Assembly (NCBI RefSeq): GCF_900217235.1
Contig: NZ_LT907975.1
Coordinates: 1,525,001 to 1,589,000, forward strand
DNA length: 64,000 bases
Direction of reading: 5' to 3'
Source of the DNA: Pseudodesulfovibrio profundus
GTDB lineage: Bacteria; Desulfobacterota; Desulfovibrionia; Desulfovibrionales; Desulfovibrionaceae
Below the pieces are notes generated by a model. That model was not told where the DNA came from, did not search any database, and worked only from the letters and a program-made list of their open reading frames with translations. Position 1 is the stretch's first letter. Each line of letters begins with the position of its first letter. Position numbers and translations under genes: made by a program. This document shows positions 43,702 to 52,509 of this stretch, piece by piece.

Positions 43702-44157
43702 TTAAAGGTTGAGTACCATTGCCACTTCGTTACAGTGGTCTGGGAATCGGGGACAGTTCATGCAATCGATGAACACTTTTTGATTGAGTTTCTCCATCCC
43801 CTCTTCGACAAAGCCCAGGTGGGCAAAAAAGCCTGTCTGCTCGGTCAGGGTATATACCTCGTATATGCCCAGGGTCACGGCTTCGCTAAGACATGCCTCA
43901 ACGAGCTTGCGACCGAGTTTTTTTCCTCGATGCTCCGGCAAGACCACAAGAGAACGGATCTCTGCAAGGTTGTCCCATATGATGTTCAGGGCGCAACACC
44001 CTATAACCTCATCACCCTCAACGACTACAAAAAAGTCTCTGAGGTGAGAATACAACTGACTGAACGAACGCGGCAACACCAGCCCATCATGCTCCTTCGT
44101 AAGAAGAAGCAGGCTGTGTATGGCCTTGACGTCATCTATTCTTGCCTTCCGAATCAC
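43702..44157 (-). CDS. GNAT acetyltransferase, short ArgA (NAGS)-like
   Basis: 151 residues. The GNAT fold is shown by EIRSLVVLPEHRGKKLGRKLVE (acetyl-CoA loop, RGKKLG) and TEQTGFFAHLGFVEEG. The sequence and length match the short stand-alone N-acetylglutamate synthases that lack the amino acid kinase domain, used for arginine synthesis in bacteria without classical ArgA. A C-terminal cysteine group, DCMNCPRFPDHCNE, is notable and could bind a metal. Its GTG start overlaps the stop of the TlpA-like gene by four bases. Confidence 0.82.
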   Translation of the reverse strand: MIRKARIDDVKAIHSLLLLTKEHDGLVLPRSFSQLYSHLRDFFVVVEGDEVIGCCALNIIWDNLAEIRSLVVLPEHRGKKLGRKLVEACLSEAVTLGIYEVYTLTEQTGFFAHLGFVEEGMEKLNQKVFIDCMNCPRFPDHCNEVAMVLNL

Positions 44158-44660
44158 TTTTGTCCTGCCATCATCTTTTCGGCCATCTTCGTGAGCATTT
44201 CGTGCGGGTATACGCCGGGCTTGGCAAAAACCGAATTGCCCTCTGTGTCAAACAGAACCAGGGTCGGGATGGCCTGAACACCAAACCGCTGAGCAATGGC
44301 CTCGTTGCCGTGGTATACGGGCAATACCTTCTCTTTGTTAGCGTAGTAGCTTTCCAAAGCGCTGACGTTTTCGTCCAGCGAGACAGTGATTACATTCACG
44401 GAATCGCCATGGGACTTAGCCAGCTTTTCCATCTCGGGAATTGCCTGCTTACAGGAAGGACACCAAGTGGTCCAGAACATTAATGCTGTCGGCTTGCCCT
44501 TGTTGGCGGCAAGATAGGCATCCAGCTCAGCCAGTCCCATTTTGGGGAACCCATCCTGAGCAGCACCACTGCCTTCTCCATCAGCCTGACTGCCACCTGA
44601 ACAGGCGACCAGAACGAAACTCATGGCCAACACAACTATAAACCGTTGTAACATATTCAT
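44154..44660 (-). CDS. TlpA-like thioredoxin-fold lipoprotein
   Basis: 168 residues from the ATG at 44660 (GAGG six bases upstream). A lipoprotein signal ends at Cys20 (SFVLVAC-SGG). The thioredoxin-like domain has the redox pair WCPSC (Cys67, Cys70) and the cis-proline segment GVQAIPTLVLFD. It is probably anchored in the inner or outer membrane facing the periplasm, where it would reduce disulfides, for example in cytochrome c maturation; the partner is unknown. It overlaps the acetyltransferase gene. Confidence 0.88.
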   Translation of the reverse strand: MNMLQRFIVVLAMSFVLVACSGGSQADGEGSGAAQDGFPKMGLAELDAYLAANKGKPTALMFWTTWCPSCKQAIPEMEKLAKSHGDSVNVITVSLDENVSALESYYANKEKVLPVYHGNEAIAQRFGVQAIPTLVLFDTEGNSVFAKPGVYPHEMLTKMAEKMMAGQK

Positions 44661-44741
44661 ATTACACCTCATAAGATGATTTATTCACACTAACAGATAA
44701 ACTATTCAAACAAAAGCGCCCAAACCGATGACCGCAATGCA

Positions 44742-46115
44742 TCAGGCCAGTCCGGCAAGAGGATTCTCCACCGGCGAAGCTTCACCTTTGATGTATCCCC
44801 AATCAACAAGCTTGTAATAGGCGTGTTTCGCCTGATCGCCCTTGTTGACCTGTTTCAGAAATCGCAGGTAATTCTGTGCTGCCTGATCCCGATTTCCCAT
44901 CCCTTCACTCGTATATCCCTTGTAAAAAGCGGTATACGGATTGCCGGGCATACTCTGTTCATATGCATCAAAATTCTCGTATGCCGATGCATATTGCTTG
45001 GAATGCAACAGCAGGAGACCATTAAGCTGGAGAGCCTGCGCTTCACCCGGATACACATCCTTGGCGTGTTGGGCGTACGGTTGCGCCTTTTCGTAATTTT
45101 CCTTCGCTATCTGACATTTGGTCATGGTCAGCAATCCGGCATAATCGTCCGGAGCAATTTGAAGAGCTGCCGCGCACTTTTCCTCAGCAGCGTCATACTT
45201 TTTCTGACCAAGCAACTTTTCGGCATCCTGCAATTCCTTGATCGCCGGCGCCAACTTGCGCAACGAAGCCGTATTATCCATGTATCGTTCACGGTAAAGG
45301 GAATATTCACTTGCGCCCATATATTCGGTGTAAGCACGCTTGCGTGCGGTCTGCAACCGCTCGCTGCTCATGGGGTGAGTGGAGAACATCACTTCCAATG
45401 CGCTCGGTTCACGATCATGCTGCTCATTGAGCATGTCCATGAGACCAACCATTCCATCGGGATTATATCCGGCGCGAGTCATGTATTCCATGCCCAGCGC
45501 ATCGGCCTGGCGCTCATCGTCACGGCTATACTTGGCGAGAAGGACACCTGCCCCGATTCCACCCAAGCCTCCGGCCAGAGCACCCCATTCACCGCCCAGG
45601 GTTGCGCCGACAACAGCGCCACCGATGCCTGCCACGGCACCGACCATCATCTGGCTGCTCATGCGCGAAGAGGTGTGCCTGGCATTGACATGACCTATTT
45701 CATGCCCAAGCAGGCCAGCCAGTTCGGCTTCATTATCCATCTCCAACATGATGGCACGCGTACAGGCAATGGTGCCGCCAGGAAAAGCGTACGCATTGAT
45801 GTAATTGGCGTTCACTACCTGATAATTGTAGGGCATATCGGGACGATGACTGTTGTTGGACAGCGTATGTCCGATCCCTGATACGTATTCATTGAGCTGA
45901 GCGTCCTGCGTCGGACCGTAGTCGGCAGACAGTTGATGTGGTGACGCTTCCTTATCCATGGATATTTCCTGCTCTTTGGAAACCAGCATGAACTGACTTT
46001 GTCCTGTCACAGGATTTTTAGCGCAAGCGCCCAGTGCAATACCCATAGCCGTCATGCCACCAGCCTGAATAAACTCCCGTCGGCTCCATTGGCGAATATT
46101 TTTTATGGAAGGCAT
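44742..46115 (-). CDS. M48-family metalloprotease with TPR tail (BepA-like), Tat lipoprotein
   Basis: 457 residues. The N-terminus has a twin-arginine motif SRREFIQ (11-17), a hydrophobic stretch and a lipobox ending at Cys31 (ALGAC). The protease motif is HEIGH (138-142), with Glu201 as third zinc ligand in DDERQADALG. TPR-like repeats fill the last 170 residues. The layout is that of BepA/YfgC, which degrades misfolded outer membrane proteins and helps LptD assembly. E. coli BepA uses the Sec route and is not a lipoprotein, so the Tat plus lipobox start is a difference. Monocistronic. Confidence 0.9.
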   Translation of the reverse strand: MPSIKNIRQWSRREFIQAGGMTAMGIALGACAKNPVTGQSQFMLVSKEQEISMDKEASPHQLSADYGPTQDAQLNEYVSGIGHTLSNNSHRPDMPYNYQVVNANYINAYAFPGGTIACTRAIMLEMDNEAELAGLLGHEIGHVNARHTSSRMSSQMMVGAVAGIGGAVVGATLGGEWGALAGGLGGIGAGVLLAKYSRDDERQADALGMEYMTRAGYNPDGMVGLMDMLNEQHDREPSALEVMFSTHPMSSERLQTARKRAYTEYMGASEYSLYRERYMDNTASLRKLAPAIKELQDAEKLLGQKKYDAAEEKCAAALQIAPDDYAGLLTMTKCQIAKENYEKAQPYAQHAKDVYPGEAQALQLNGLLLLHSKQYASAYENFDAYEQSMPGNPYTAFYKGYTSEGMGNRDQAAQNYLRFLKQVNKGDQAKHAYYKLVDWGYIKGEASPVENPLAGLA

Positions 46116-46251
46116 TGTAACTCCGTTGTTTCTGACTACTCTATACCCATTTCAACACCCAAGGGGCACGACTATTGACATCTGCTCAACTCAGGCGCAA
46201 AATTTGTAATTGAACTAACTCAATTTACATACATTTTTGTAGGTTCATGAC

Positions 46252-46974
46252 ATGAAATATCTTGTAATACGCACCGGCGGTACCTTTCCCCAGTATGCCC
46301 AAAAGCATGGAGACTTCCAAGACTGGACTGCCCGGAATATGGGGATAGGGGCCGATGAATGGGTATGCAGCGACGTAAAAAATGGGGAGAAATTGCCCTC
46401 ATCCTGGGATTTTTCCGGGTGCGTCATCACCGGATCACATGACATGGTTACGGATGACAGCCTGCCCTACCTCACTTCAGTGAAGGGTTGGATTCGTGAT
46501 GCGGCTTCACATGATGTACCTATTCTCGGAATATGCTTTGGTCATCAACTGGTAGCTGACGCATTGGGCGGCAAGGTCGGGCCACACCCCCAAGGGCCTG
46601 AAATCGGCACCATGCAGATTCACAAGACAGACCAAGCCGCCAACGATCCGCTTTTCAGCACGCTGCCCGACACTTTTCCTGCACACACTACCCACTTTCA
46701 ATCAGCCCTGACTCTGCCCGACGATGCCGTCATTCTTGCACACAACAAGCACGAACCGCACCACGCCTTTCGTATCGGTAAACACATCTGGGGAGTCCAG
46801 TTTCACCCGGAGTTCGATGCTGAAGCCATGCGCTTATATGTAGCCGAACAAGCGCAAGCCATACTGAAGAACGGCGGAGACCCATCCCTTTTGCTCAGCA
46901 ATGTGACTCAAACACACGATGCCGCGAGCCTGCTTTGCACATTCACAGCCTACTGTCGTAGCCTGAGCCGCTAA
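46252..46974 (+). CDS. Class I glutamine amidotransferase-like protein
   Basis: 240 residues. The nucleophile is Cys95 in ILGICFGHQL, with His185 and Glu187 in GVQFHPEFD. The GVITGSHDMV-type oxyanion loop (CVITGSHDMV) is present. There is no synthetase domain, so it belongs to the stand-alone GATase1 group (YfeJ/GuaA-N-like), whose substrates are often gamma-glutamyl compounds. It is divergent from the M48 protease gene and not in an operon. The specific reaction is unknown. Confidence 0.85.
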   Translation: MKYLVIRTGGTFPQYAQKHGDFQDWTARNMGIGADEWVCSDVKNGEKLPSSWDFSGCVITGSHDMVTDDSLPYLTSVKGWIRDAASHDVPILGICFGHQLVADALGGKVGPHPQGPEIGTMQIHKTDQAANDPLFSTLPDTFPAHTTHFQSALTLPDDAVILAHNKHEPHHAFRIGKHIWGVQFHPEFDAEAMRLYVAEQAQAILKNGGDPSLLLSNVTQTHDAASLLCTFTAYCRSLSR

Positions 46975-47030
46975 CGGTTCACAACACACGCATCCCGTTC
47001 CACTCAAGTGGAGGATGGATAATGGCGAGA

Positions 47031-47942
47031 TTATTTGTAGGAGAAGGACCAGCTACCAACGGAGTTGGTCAGGCCGGATATATCGATTTGGATTGAGCCA
47101 AGCACTTCTTCCATGAATGTCTTTTCATGGATGGGGCCTTCAACGAGGATGGCCGTGCCTTCTATGCCGCACATGGTCTTGAGCTTATCAAAAGCCACCT
47201 GCTTGGAACCCAGTAGATCGACCAGACCAAGCGCAAGGGCCTGACGCCCTGTGACCGCCCTTCCGTCCGCGACTTCCTCAATGCGGGCACGCTCCATGCC
47301 ACGGGCTTCGGCCACGTCAGTCACGAACTGATCGTGCATGTCGAGCATCATCCCAAGCAACTGCTCGCGTTGTTCATCCGTCAATTCACGGATGGGCGTC
47401 CCTGCCGCCTTGTACTTGCCGGTGGTCAGCACTTCCGGCTTGATACCGAGCTTGGACAGCGCTTCCGTGACCGTAATGAATTCGGCCATAACGCCAATGG
47501 ATGCCGTGATGGAACCGGGATTGGCAACAATGATTTGCGATGGAACCGAAGCATAATACCCGCCGCTAGCTGCGACGGTTGCGTAAGATGCGACAACAGG
47601 CTTTTCTGCTGCAAGCATCTTAACGGCTTCATAAATTTCCTGTGAGGGAGCGATGGCACCGCCAGGGGAATTGACCCGCAGCAACACGCCTTTGACATCT
47701 TCATCGCGCCGCAGGGTGTTGATCCAGTCCACCACATCCGTGGAGTCCATGATCATCCCTTCAATGTGCACAACGCCCAATGAGTCCTTGCCCAAGGCGA
47801 AGTTCCCACTGGTCCAGCCCATAGCGCGAACAAAGGCCGTGACCCCCAAAAAGAGGATCACGGCCATAGTAATCATGAGCACCCCAAACATAAGGGGGTG
47901 GCGCTGGGAGAACCGAGGACGGCTGTCTTCCATGCGCATCAT
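47031..47942 (-). CDS. sppA: Signal peptide peptidase SppA (short form)
   Basis: 303 residues, the half-length SppA as in Bacillus. A single N-terminal membrane helix (MFGVLMITMAVILFLGVTAF) anchors it. The S49 catalytic dyad is Ser126 in AASGGYY and Lys178 in GKYKAAG; the LLRVNSPGGAIAPSQEIYEA segment precedes them. It cleaves leftover signal peptides in the membrane. It follows rpsA by 12 bases in the same direction, so they are co-transcribed. The start could be 47942 or 47930 (MEDSRP); neither has a strong binding site. Confidence 0.92.
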   Translation of the reverse strand: MMRMEDSRPRFSQRHPLMFGVLMITMAVILFLGVTAFVRAMGWTSGNFALGKDSLGVVHIEGMIMDSTDVVDWINTLRRDEDVKGVLLRVNSPGGAIAPSQEIYEAVKMLAAEKPVVASYATVAASGGYYASVPSQIIVANPGSITASIGVMAEFITVTEALSKLGIKPEVLTTGKYKAAGTPIRELTDEQREQLLGMMLDMHDQFVTDVAEARGMERARIEEVADGRAVTGRQALALGLVDLLGSKQVAFDKLKTMCGIEGTAILVEGPIHEKTFMEEVLGSIQIDISGLTNSVGSWSFSYK

Positions 47943-47954
47943 GCTGTTGCTCGC

Positions 47955-49715
47955 TTAGGCTTCTTCGTCGCCAGCAGGCTCATCGGTGGGGATGTCGCCA
48001 GCAGCTTCTTCGAGCTTTTCACGGAGCAGGTCGCCCAGGGTGGAACCAGCGATATCGCCAGAGGAGGAACCACCGAAGGACTTCGGCTTACGTCCGCCGC
48101 CTGCGGGCTCTTCCTTGGTCTGCTTAATGGACAGACCGAGGCGACGCTCGTCAGCGGAAACGTGGATGACCTTGGCTTCGATGGAGTCGCCTTCCTTGAA
48201 CATTTCAGAGGGAGACTTGACCTTCTTGCGGCTGATTTCGGAAACGTGAACCAGACCTTCGATGCCTTCTTCCACTTCAACAAACAGACCGAAGTCGGTG
48301 ATGTTGGTGACAGTACCGGTGATCATCTGACCAACGGGGTACTTGCCCGGAACCTGGGTCCAAGGATCTTCGGTGAGCTGCTTCACGCCGAGGGTGAACT
48401 TCTCGTTTTCCTTGTCCACGGTGAGGACTTTGGCCTGAACGGTATCGCCGACCTTGTAAACCTCGGAAGGGTGGCGAATCTTCTTGGTCCAGGAGATGTC
48501 GGACACGTGGATGAGACCGTCGATGCCTTCTTCGATACCGATGAAGACGCCGAATTCGGTGATATTCTTGATAGCGCCCTCAAGGACGGTGCCCTCGGGG
48601 TACTTCTCGGCCACGACATCCCACGGGTTCGGGGAGATCTGTTTCATGCCGAGAGAGATGCGCTTCTTCTCCTGATCGACGCCCAGAACGATGACTTCAA
48701 CTTCGTCACCGACCTTGACCATCTGAGAGGGGTGGCGCAGCTTACGGGTCCAGGACATCTCGGAGATGTGAACCAGACCTTCAACACCGTTTTCCAGCTC
48801 AACGAATGCACCGTAATCAGCCAGGTTGGTGATGGTGCCGGTGAAGCGGGAATCCTGGGGGTATTTCTCAGCGATATTTTCCCACGGATCGGGTACGAGC
48901 TGCTTCAGGCCAAGAGAGACCTTCTGTGCTTCGCGATCGAAGGAGAGAATCTTGAGTTCCAGATCATCACCGAGGTTGACCATTTCTTTAGGATGCTTGA
49001 TGCGCTTCCAGGACATGTCAGTGATGTGGAGGAGACCGTCGAGGCCACCGAGATCGATGAACACACCGTATTCGGTGATGTTCTTGACCTTACCGGTAAC
49101 AACCTGACCATCTTCCAGGGTGCCGAGCAGTTTATCACGCTGTTCGCTGCGCATTTCCTCGAGGAGGACGCGACGGGAAACGATGACGTTGGAACGGCGA
49201 CGGTTGATCTTGAGGATCTTGAAATCGAACTCCTGGTTAACCAGAGCGTCCATATCAGGGACCGGGCGCAGATCAACATGAGAACCGGGCAGGAATGCTT
49301 CAACGCCGCCCAGATCGACGGTGTAACCGCCCTTGATCCGACGGATGATGCGACCGACGACTTCGCCGTCTTTTTCCTGCACTTCTTCCAGCTTGTCGAA
49401 CAGCTGCATCCGCTTGGCCTTGTCGCGAGACAGGTAGATGGTGCCTTCGGCTTCGTTCTTGCGAGCAACAAAGACATCGACCTTCTCTCCAACGGAGACA
49501 GTGACGGTGCCATCAGGCTCGGTGAACTCGGACACCGGAATCTGGCCTTCGGACTTGAAATTCACGTCGACGAGGACATAGTCCTTATCAACTTTGACGA
49601 CTTCACCAGCTACGATGGTGCCTTCGTCCAGATCACCGAAATCGGAATTCAGATACTCATCAAGAGCATCGGCAAAGTTCATTTCCATTTCAGGTGCTTC
49701 AACAGTTTTTTCCAT
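47955..49715 (-). CDS. rpsA: 30S ribosomal protein S1
   Basis: 586 residues with GGAGG seven bases before the ATG. Six S1 (OB-fold) repeats are visible; repeats 3-6 share the pattern G-x-V-x-N-I-T-x-[FY]-G-[VL]-F-V/I followed by GLxHxSxxSW, for example GVFIDLGGLDGLLHITDMSW and GVFIGIEEGIDGLIHVSDIS. The N-terminal two bind the ribosome and the others mRNA. A Gly/Ser-rich, acidic C-terminal extension (GGSSSGDIAGSTLGDLLREK) goes beyond the last repeat. It lies before sppA. Upstream is a long leader. Confidence 0.97.
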   Translation of the reverse strand: MEKTVEAPEMEMNFADALDEYLNSDFGDLDEGTIVAGEVVKVDKDYVLVDVNFKSEGQIPVSEFTEPDGTVTVSVGEKVDVFVARKNEAEGTIYLSRDKAKRMQLFDKLEEVQEKDGEVVGRIIRRIKGGYTVDLGGVEAFLPGSHVDLRPVPDMDALVNQEFDFKILKINRRRSNVIVSRRVLLEEMRSEQRDKLLGTLEDGQVVTGKVKNITEYGVFIDLGGLDGLLHITDMSWKRIKHPKEMVNLGDDLELKILSFDREAQKVSLGLKQLVPDPWENIAEKYPQDSRFTGTITNLADYGAFVELENGVEGLVHISEMSWTRKLRHPSQMVKVGDEVEVIVLGVDQEKKRISLGMKQISPNPWDVVAEKYPEGTVLEGAIKNITEFGVFIGIEEGIDGLIHVSDISWTKKIRHPSEVYKVGDTVQAKVLTVDKENEKFTLGVKQLTEDPWTQVPGKYPVGQMITGTVTNITDFGLFVEVEEGIEGLVHVSEISRKKVKSPSEMFKEGDSIEAKVIHVSADERRLGLSIKQTKEEPAGGGRKPKSFGGSSSGDIAGSTLGDLLREKLEEAAGDIPTDEPAGDEEA

Positions 49716-50018
49716 GGGTTACCTCCACAACGGAACCTCGGACAAAGTATTTTTGCGTTATATCGTAAAACATCGGTACCAGCATTCCCCGGGGTGGGTC
49801 GTTCCGAGGCAGTCGAGCCCCAGGCTATGCGGTCGGCGTAAGCCGCTTCCGACGTCTTTGCGCCATCTTTAAGGATACCCAACCTTTTTGGTCAGTTACG
49901 GCTGTCAAGCCTTATCCTATCTATAAAGAGTCCTGTTCCTACCGAAATTTGAACACACTGTAAACTCTTTTCTACAACCCTTTTTTCAAGCCCTGCCTTG
50001 CTTTTTCGCCAATACGAC
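49716..50018 (-). other. rpsA leader / intergenic region with GC-rich structured block
   Basis: About 300 bases before rpsA. The block 49775-49870 is GC-rich amid AT-rich flanks and has several self-complementary segments on the reverse strand, such as GCGGCTTACGCC and CCTGGGGCTCG with CCACCCCGGGG. It could be an rpsA leader with autoregulatory folding, or the 3' end of an unrecognised RNA. I see no match to a known riboswitch or tRNA and no convincing coding frame. Confidence 0.35.
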
Positions 50019-50050
50019 AAAAACCGGGAGACTATCGCCCCCCGGTTTTT
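50019..50050. terminator. Bidirectional terminator after phoU
   Basis: AAAAACCGGG (50019-50028) pairs with CCCGGTTTTT (50041-50050) over a 12-base loop. It ends the reverse pstB-phoU transcript. Confidence 0.8.
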
Positions 50051-50071
50051 CATTTGAAATTCGATTACAGA

Positions 50072-50737
50072 CTATCCCTTGCACGAATGTTTGAGACTGG
50101 TCCCTTCCACGATGAACACGATGGATTCGGCAACGTTAGTAGCAAGATCGCCGATGCGCTCAAGGTGCCGTGCGCCGATGATTGCATGCACTCCACGCTC
50201 GACAATACGCGATTCAGCAACCATTTCCGTCACGAATTGGCGCAGGATGGCAATATTGAGGTCGTCCGCTTTATCATCCATTCGACAGACCTGTCCGGCC
50301 AGGTTGACGTCTTCGTCGACGTACGCCTTCAATGCTTCCGAGAGCATGGATTTCGCCACGTTCGCGAGACTTTCCATCTTCGGATTGTGCGGCAAGGGCG
50401 GACGGGTGGACAAAAACAAGGCCCGATGCGCGAGGTTCACGGCCTCATCGCCAAGACGTTCGAGATTGACAGTGATTCGCTGGGCACCGACGATGGTTCG
50501 CAGATCGATCGCCATGGGCTGATCAAGGGCCAGCAACTCAAGGCTGAACTTATCAATCTGGTCTTCCATTTCATTGATGACGTCATCACCGACAATGACC
50601 TCTTCAGCCAGATCGGCATCGTTTTCGAGATAGGCCCGAATAGCTTTGTGAATGGCTGACTCCGAAAGAGCGGCCATACGAAGAACCATCACTTTGAGGT
50701 CCTCGATCTTCTTTGAAAAATGTGCCCGTTGTTCCAT
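50072..50737 (-). CDS. phoU: Phosphate signalling regulator PhoU
   Basis: 221 residues from the ATG at 50737 (GGAGG five bases upstream). It forms two three-helix PhoU repeats with the metal-binding pattern E/D-x-x-x-D: GDDVINEMEDQIDKFSLELL in the first and RMDDKADDLNIAIL in the second. PhoU restrains phosphate uptake and PhoR-PhoB signalling when phosphate is sufficient. It follows pstB by about 90 bases in the same direction; together they lie behind a Pho-box-like repeat. Confidence 0.95.
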   Translation of the reverse strand: MEQRAHFSKKIEDLKVMVLRMAALSESAIHKAIRAYLENDADLAEEVIVGDDVINEMEDQIDKFSLELLALDQPMAIDLRTIVGAQRITVNLERLGDEAVNLAHRALFLSTRPPLPHNPKMESLANVAKSMLSEALKAYVDEDVNLAGQVCRMDDKADDLNIAILRQFVTEMVAESRIVERGVHAIIGARHLERIGDLATNVAESIVFIVEGTSLKHSCKG

Positions 50738-50831
50738 ATACTCCTCCAAGGTCTCCCCTCATGGGACCGACCCGGTTGGTGTGTCTCGATACTATACCTT
50801 ATTAATCACCATATCACCATCAGATTGCCCT

Positions 50832-51593
50832 TTAGCCGAATCGACCGGTGATATAATCCTCGGTCTGCTTGTTGGCCGGGTTGGTGAACATAGCCTTGGT
50901 GCTGTCCACCTCGATCAGTTTACCCATGTAGAAGAATGCAGTCCGGTCCGAGACACGGGCAGCCTGCTGCATGGAGTGGGTGACAATGATGATGGTTAAT
51001 TCCTTTTTCAACTCATGGATAAGGTCTTCGATCTTCTGGGTGGCGATGGGGTCCAGAGCCGATGCCGGCTCATCCATAAGCAGCACCTCCGGCTCGATGG
51101 CCAGCGCCCGGGCGATGCACAGACGCTGCTGCTGCCCGCCGGACAGACCCAGGGCCGAGGTGTGCATGCGATCCTTGACCTCATCCCACAGAGCAGCACC
51201 CTTCAGGGATTCTTCCACCCGCTGCTCGATGAACTGCTTGTCCTTGATGCCATTGACACGCAACCCGTAGGCCACGTTCTCGAAAATGGTTTTGGGGAAT
51301 GGGTTCGGTTTCTGAAAGACCATGCCGATCCGACGGCGCAATGAAACGACATCAATGCCCGGGGCATAGATATCCTCTCCGTCCAGCACCATCTGCCCGA
51401 CCACTCGCGTGCCGGGGATGAGATCGTTCATGCGGTTGATGCAGCGTAAATAGGTTGATTTTCCGCAACCGGACGGCCCGATCAGGGCAGTGACCCGGTT
51501 GAGTTCAAAATCAATGCTAATATCTTCCAGCGCCTTGAAGTCGCCATAATAAAAATCAAGGTTGGTCGAAGCTGCTTTGATGGCTCGTGTCAT
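50832..51593 (-). CDS. pstB: Phosphate ABC transporter ATP-binding protein
   Basis: 253 residues. Walker A is GPSGCGKST (39-47), signature [16 protein letters not shown], Walker [14 protein letters not shown]. The PstB-specific features NFYYG-like [11 protein letters not shown] at the start and [23 protein letters not shown] are present. It powers high-affinity phosphate import with PstC and PstA. Unusually, pstS, pstC and pstA are not upstream; only phoU follows. A Pho-box-like direct repeat lies about 100 bases before the ATG. Confidence 0.96.
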   Translation of the reverse strand: MTRAIKAASTNLDFYYGDFKALEDISIDFELNRVTALIGPSGCGKSTYLRCINRMNDLIPGTRVVGQMVLDGEDIYAPGIDVVSLRRRIGMVFQKPNPFPKTIFENVAYGLRVNGIKDKQFIEQRVEESLKGAALWDEVKDRMHTSALGLSGGQQQRLCIARALAIEPEVLLMDEPASALDPIATQKIEDLIHELKKELTIIIVTHSMQQAARVSDRTAFFYMGKLIEVDSTKAMFTNPANKQTEDYITGRFG

Positions 51594-51691
51594 GCGTTGC
51601 TTACTCCCGATTACAAATAATAAGCCCCCTGCGCGAAACAGGGTGGACTCGGGGTAAGTACCGCGATTCAGTTACGGATCAATGACCCGCT

Positions 51692-51709
51692 TGTTACGAT
51701 TTCGTTACG
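51692..51709 (-). promoter_or_regulatory. Pho-box-like direct repeat upstream of pstB-phoU
   Basis: Reverse strand CGTAACG-AAAT-CGTAACA, two 7-mers spaced by four bases. A third half-site CCGTAAC lies at 51677-51671. The same word (GTAAC) and spacing precede the PhoB-like gene at 37896. Confidence 0.6.
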
Positions 51710-51751
51710 GTAGCGGGTGTTTGGCTGACCAGAATGAAAATGCCAGGGAAT

Positions 51752-52465
51752 CTATGAAAAAGGAATGGTGATCCGAAGACCGGATTCTTCCTGCTTGATG
51801 AGCGGGACAACGTCTTCGATATCGGAACGGAAGTGAATGACCAGGCGCAACTTGTCGGGATGGGAGCCGATGACCACATGCTTGATGGCATCACTCTCAA
51901 GGCGCAGCACGTTTTCTTTATCGTAGCGCCACTCGCCGAGGACATCGACGACCAATCGACGGGGAGATTGCAGATTGAACGAGGAAGTTTCCACGTCTTT
52001 CTTATCTGTGTGCAGATGCAGAACGACCCGCCCCTTGGCAATATCCACATCAATGGAATCCACGGTTCCGGGACCGGCCAACGCCTTGACTTCCACGGCC
52101 GGGGCAGACTCGCCGGCATCGGCAGCTTCGGAATCGGACTTCACATCAACAGTGGGGTCCTCGACCTTGGCTTCCTTTGCTTTGTTTCCCTCAGCGTTGA
52201 TACCTTCAGCAGCAGCGGGTGCAGACTCGGCAGCATCAGAACCATTGTCCGCTTTGTCATCACTCTCTGCATTGGCCTTTTCAGGCAGATTCGGCGGCTG
52301 AATGGGGGGAAGCACCGTCGGGTCAACTTCCATGCGCACACGGGACATGTCGGAATCCGCAGCGTGAGACACGACTGCAGGGACACAGACTCCCATTCCC
52401 GCCATCAAAAGTATGGCGCAAAAGGAAAAGCTACGGAAGATTCTATACTGACCCTTGAAAAGCAT
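51752..52465 (-). CDS. AMIN-domain exported protein
   Basis: 237 residues from the ATG at 52465; a TTG at 52483 is the alternative. A signal peptide (SFSFCAILLMAGMGVCVPAV, cleavage near SHA-ADS) is followed by a low-complexity linker rich in Ala, Asp, Glu, Lys and Ser to about residue 125. The C-terminal AMIN domain begins GTVDSIDVDIAKGRVVLHLH and holds FNLQSPRRLVVDVLGEW and the ending LRLVIHFRSD. AMIN domains bind peptidoglycan or position envelope machines. No catalytic domain is attached. It lies after the glycosyltransferase gene, in the same direction. Confidence 0.82.
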   Translation of the reverse strand: MLFKGQYRIFRSFSFCAILLMAGMGVCVPAVVSHAADSDMSRVRMEVDPTVLPPIQPPNLPEKANAESDDKADNGSDAAESAPAAAEGINAEGNKAKEAKVEDPTVDVKSDSEAADAGESAPAVEVKALAGPGTVDSIDVDIAKGRVVLHLHTDKKDVETSSFNLQSPRRLVVDVLGEWRYDKENVLRLESDAIKHVVIGSHPDKLRLVIHFRSDIEDVVPLIKQEESGLRITIPFS

Positions 52466-52509
52466 GTGTCGGGTATACTGCAAAGTGTCGATAAAGGCAA
52501 AAGTTCCGG

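Noticed and set aside
47898..49841. 647-codon forward frame antisense to rpsA
   Set aside because: It mirrors the repeated S1 domains of rpsA. The apparent repeats in it come from those domains.
49780..49870. c-di-GMP-I riboswitch or tRNA-like element before rpsA
   Set aside because: GCGCAAAG resembles part of the GEMM motif, but the second helix, receptor and conserved GG/C positions do not line up, and no T-loop sequence is present for a tRNA.
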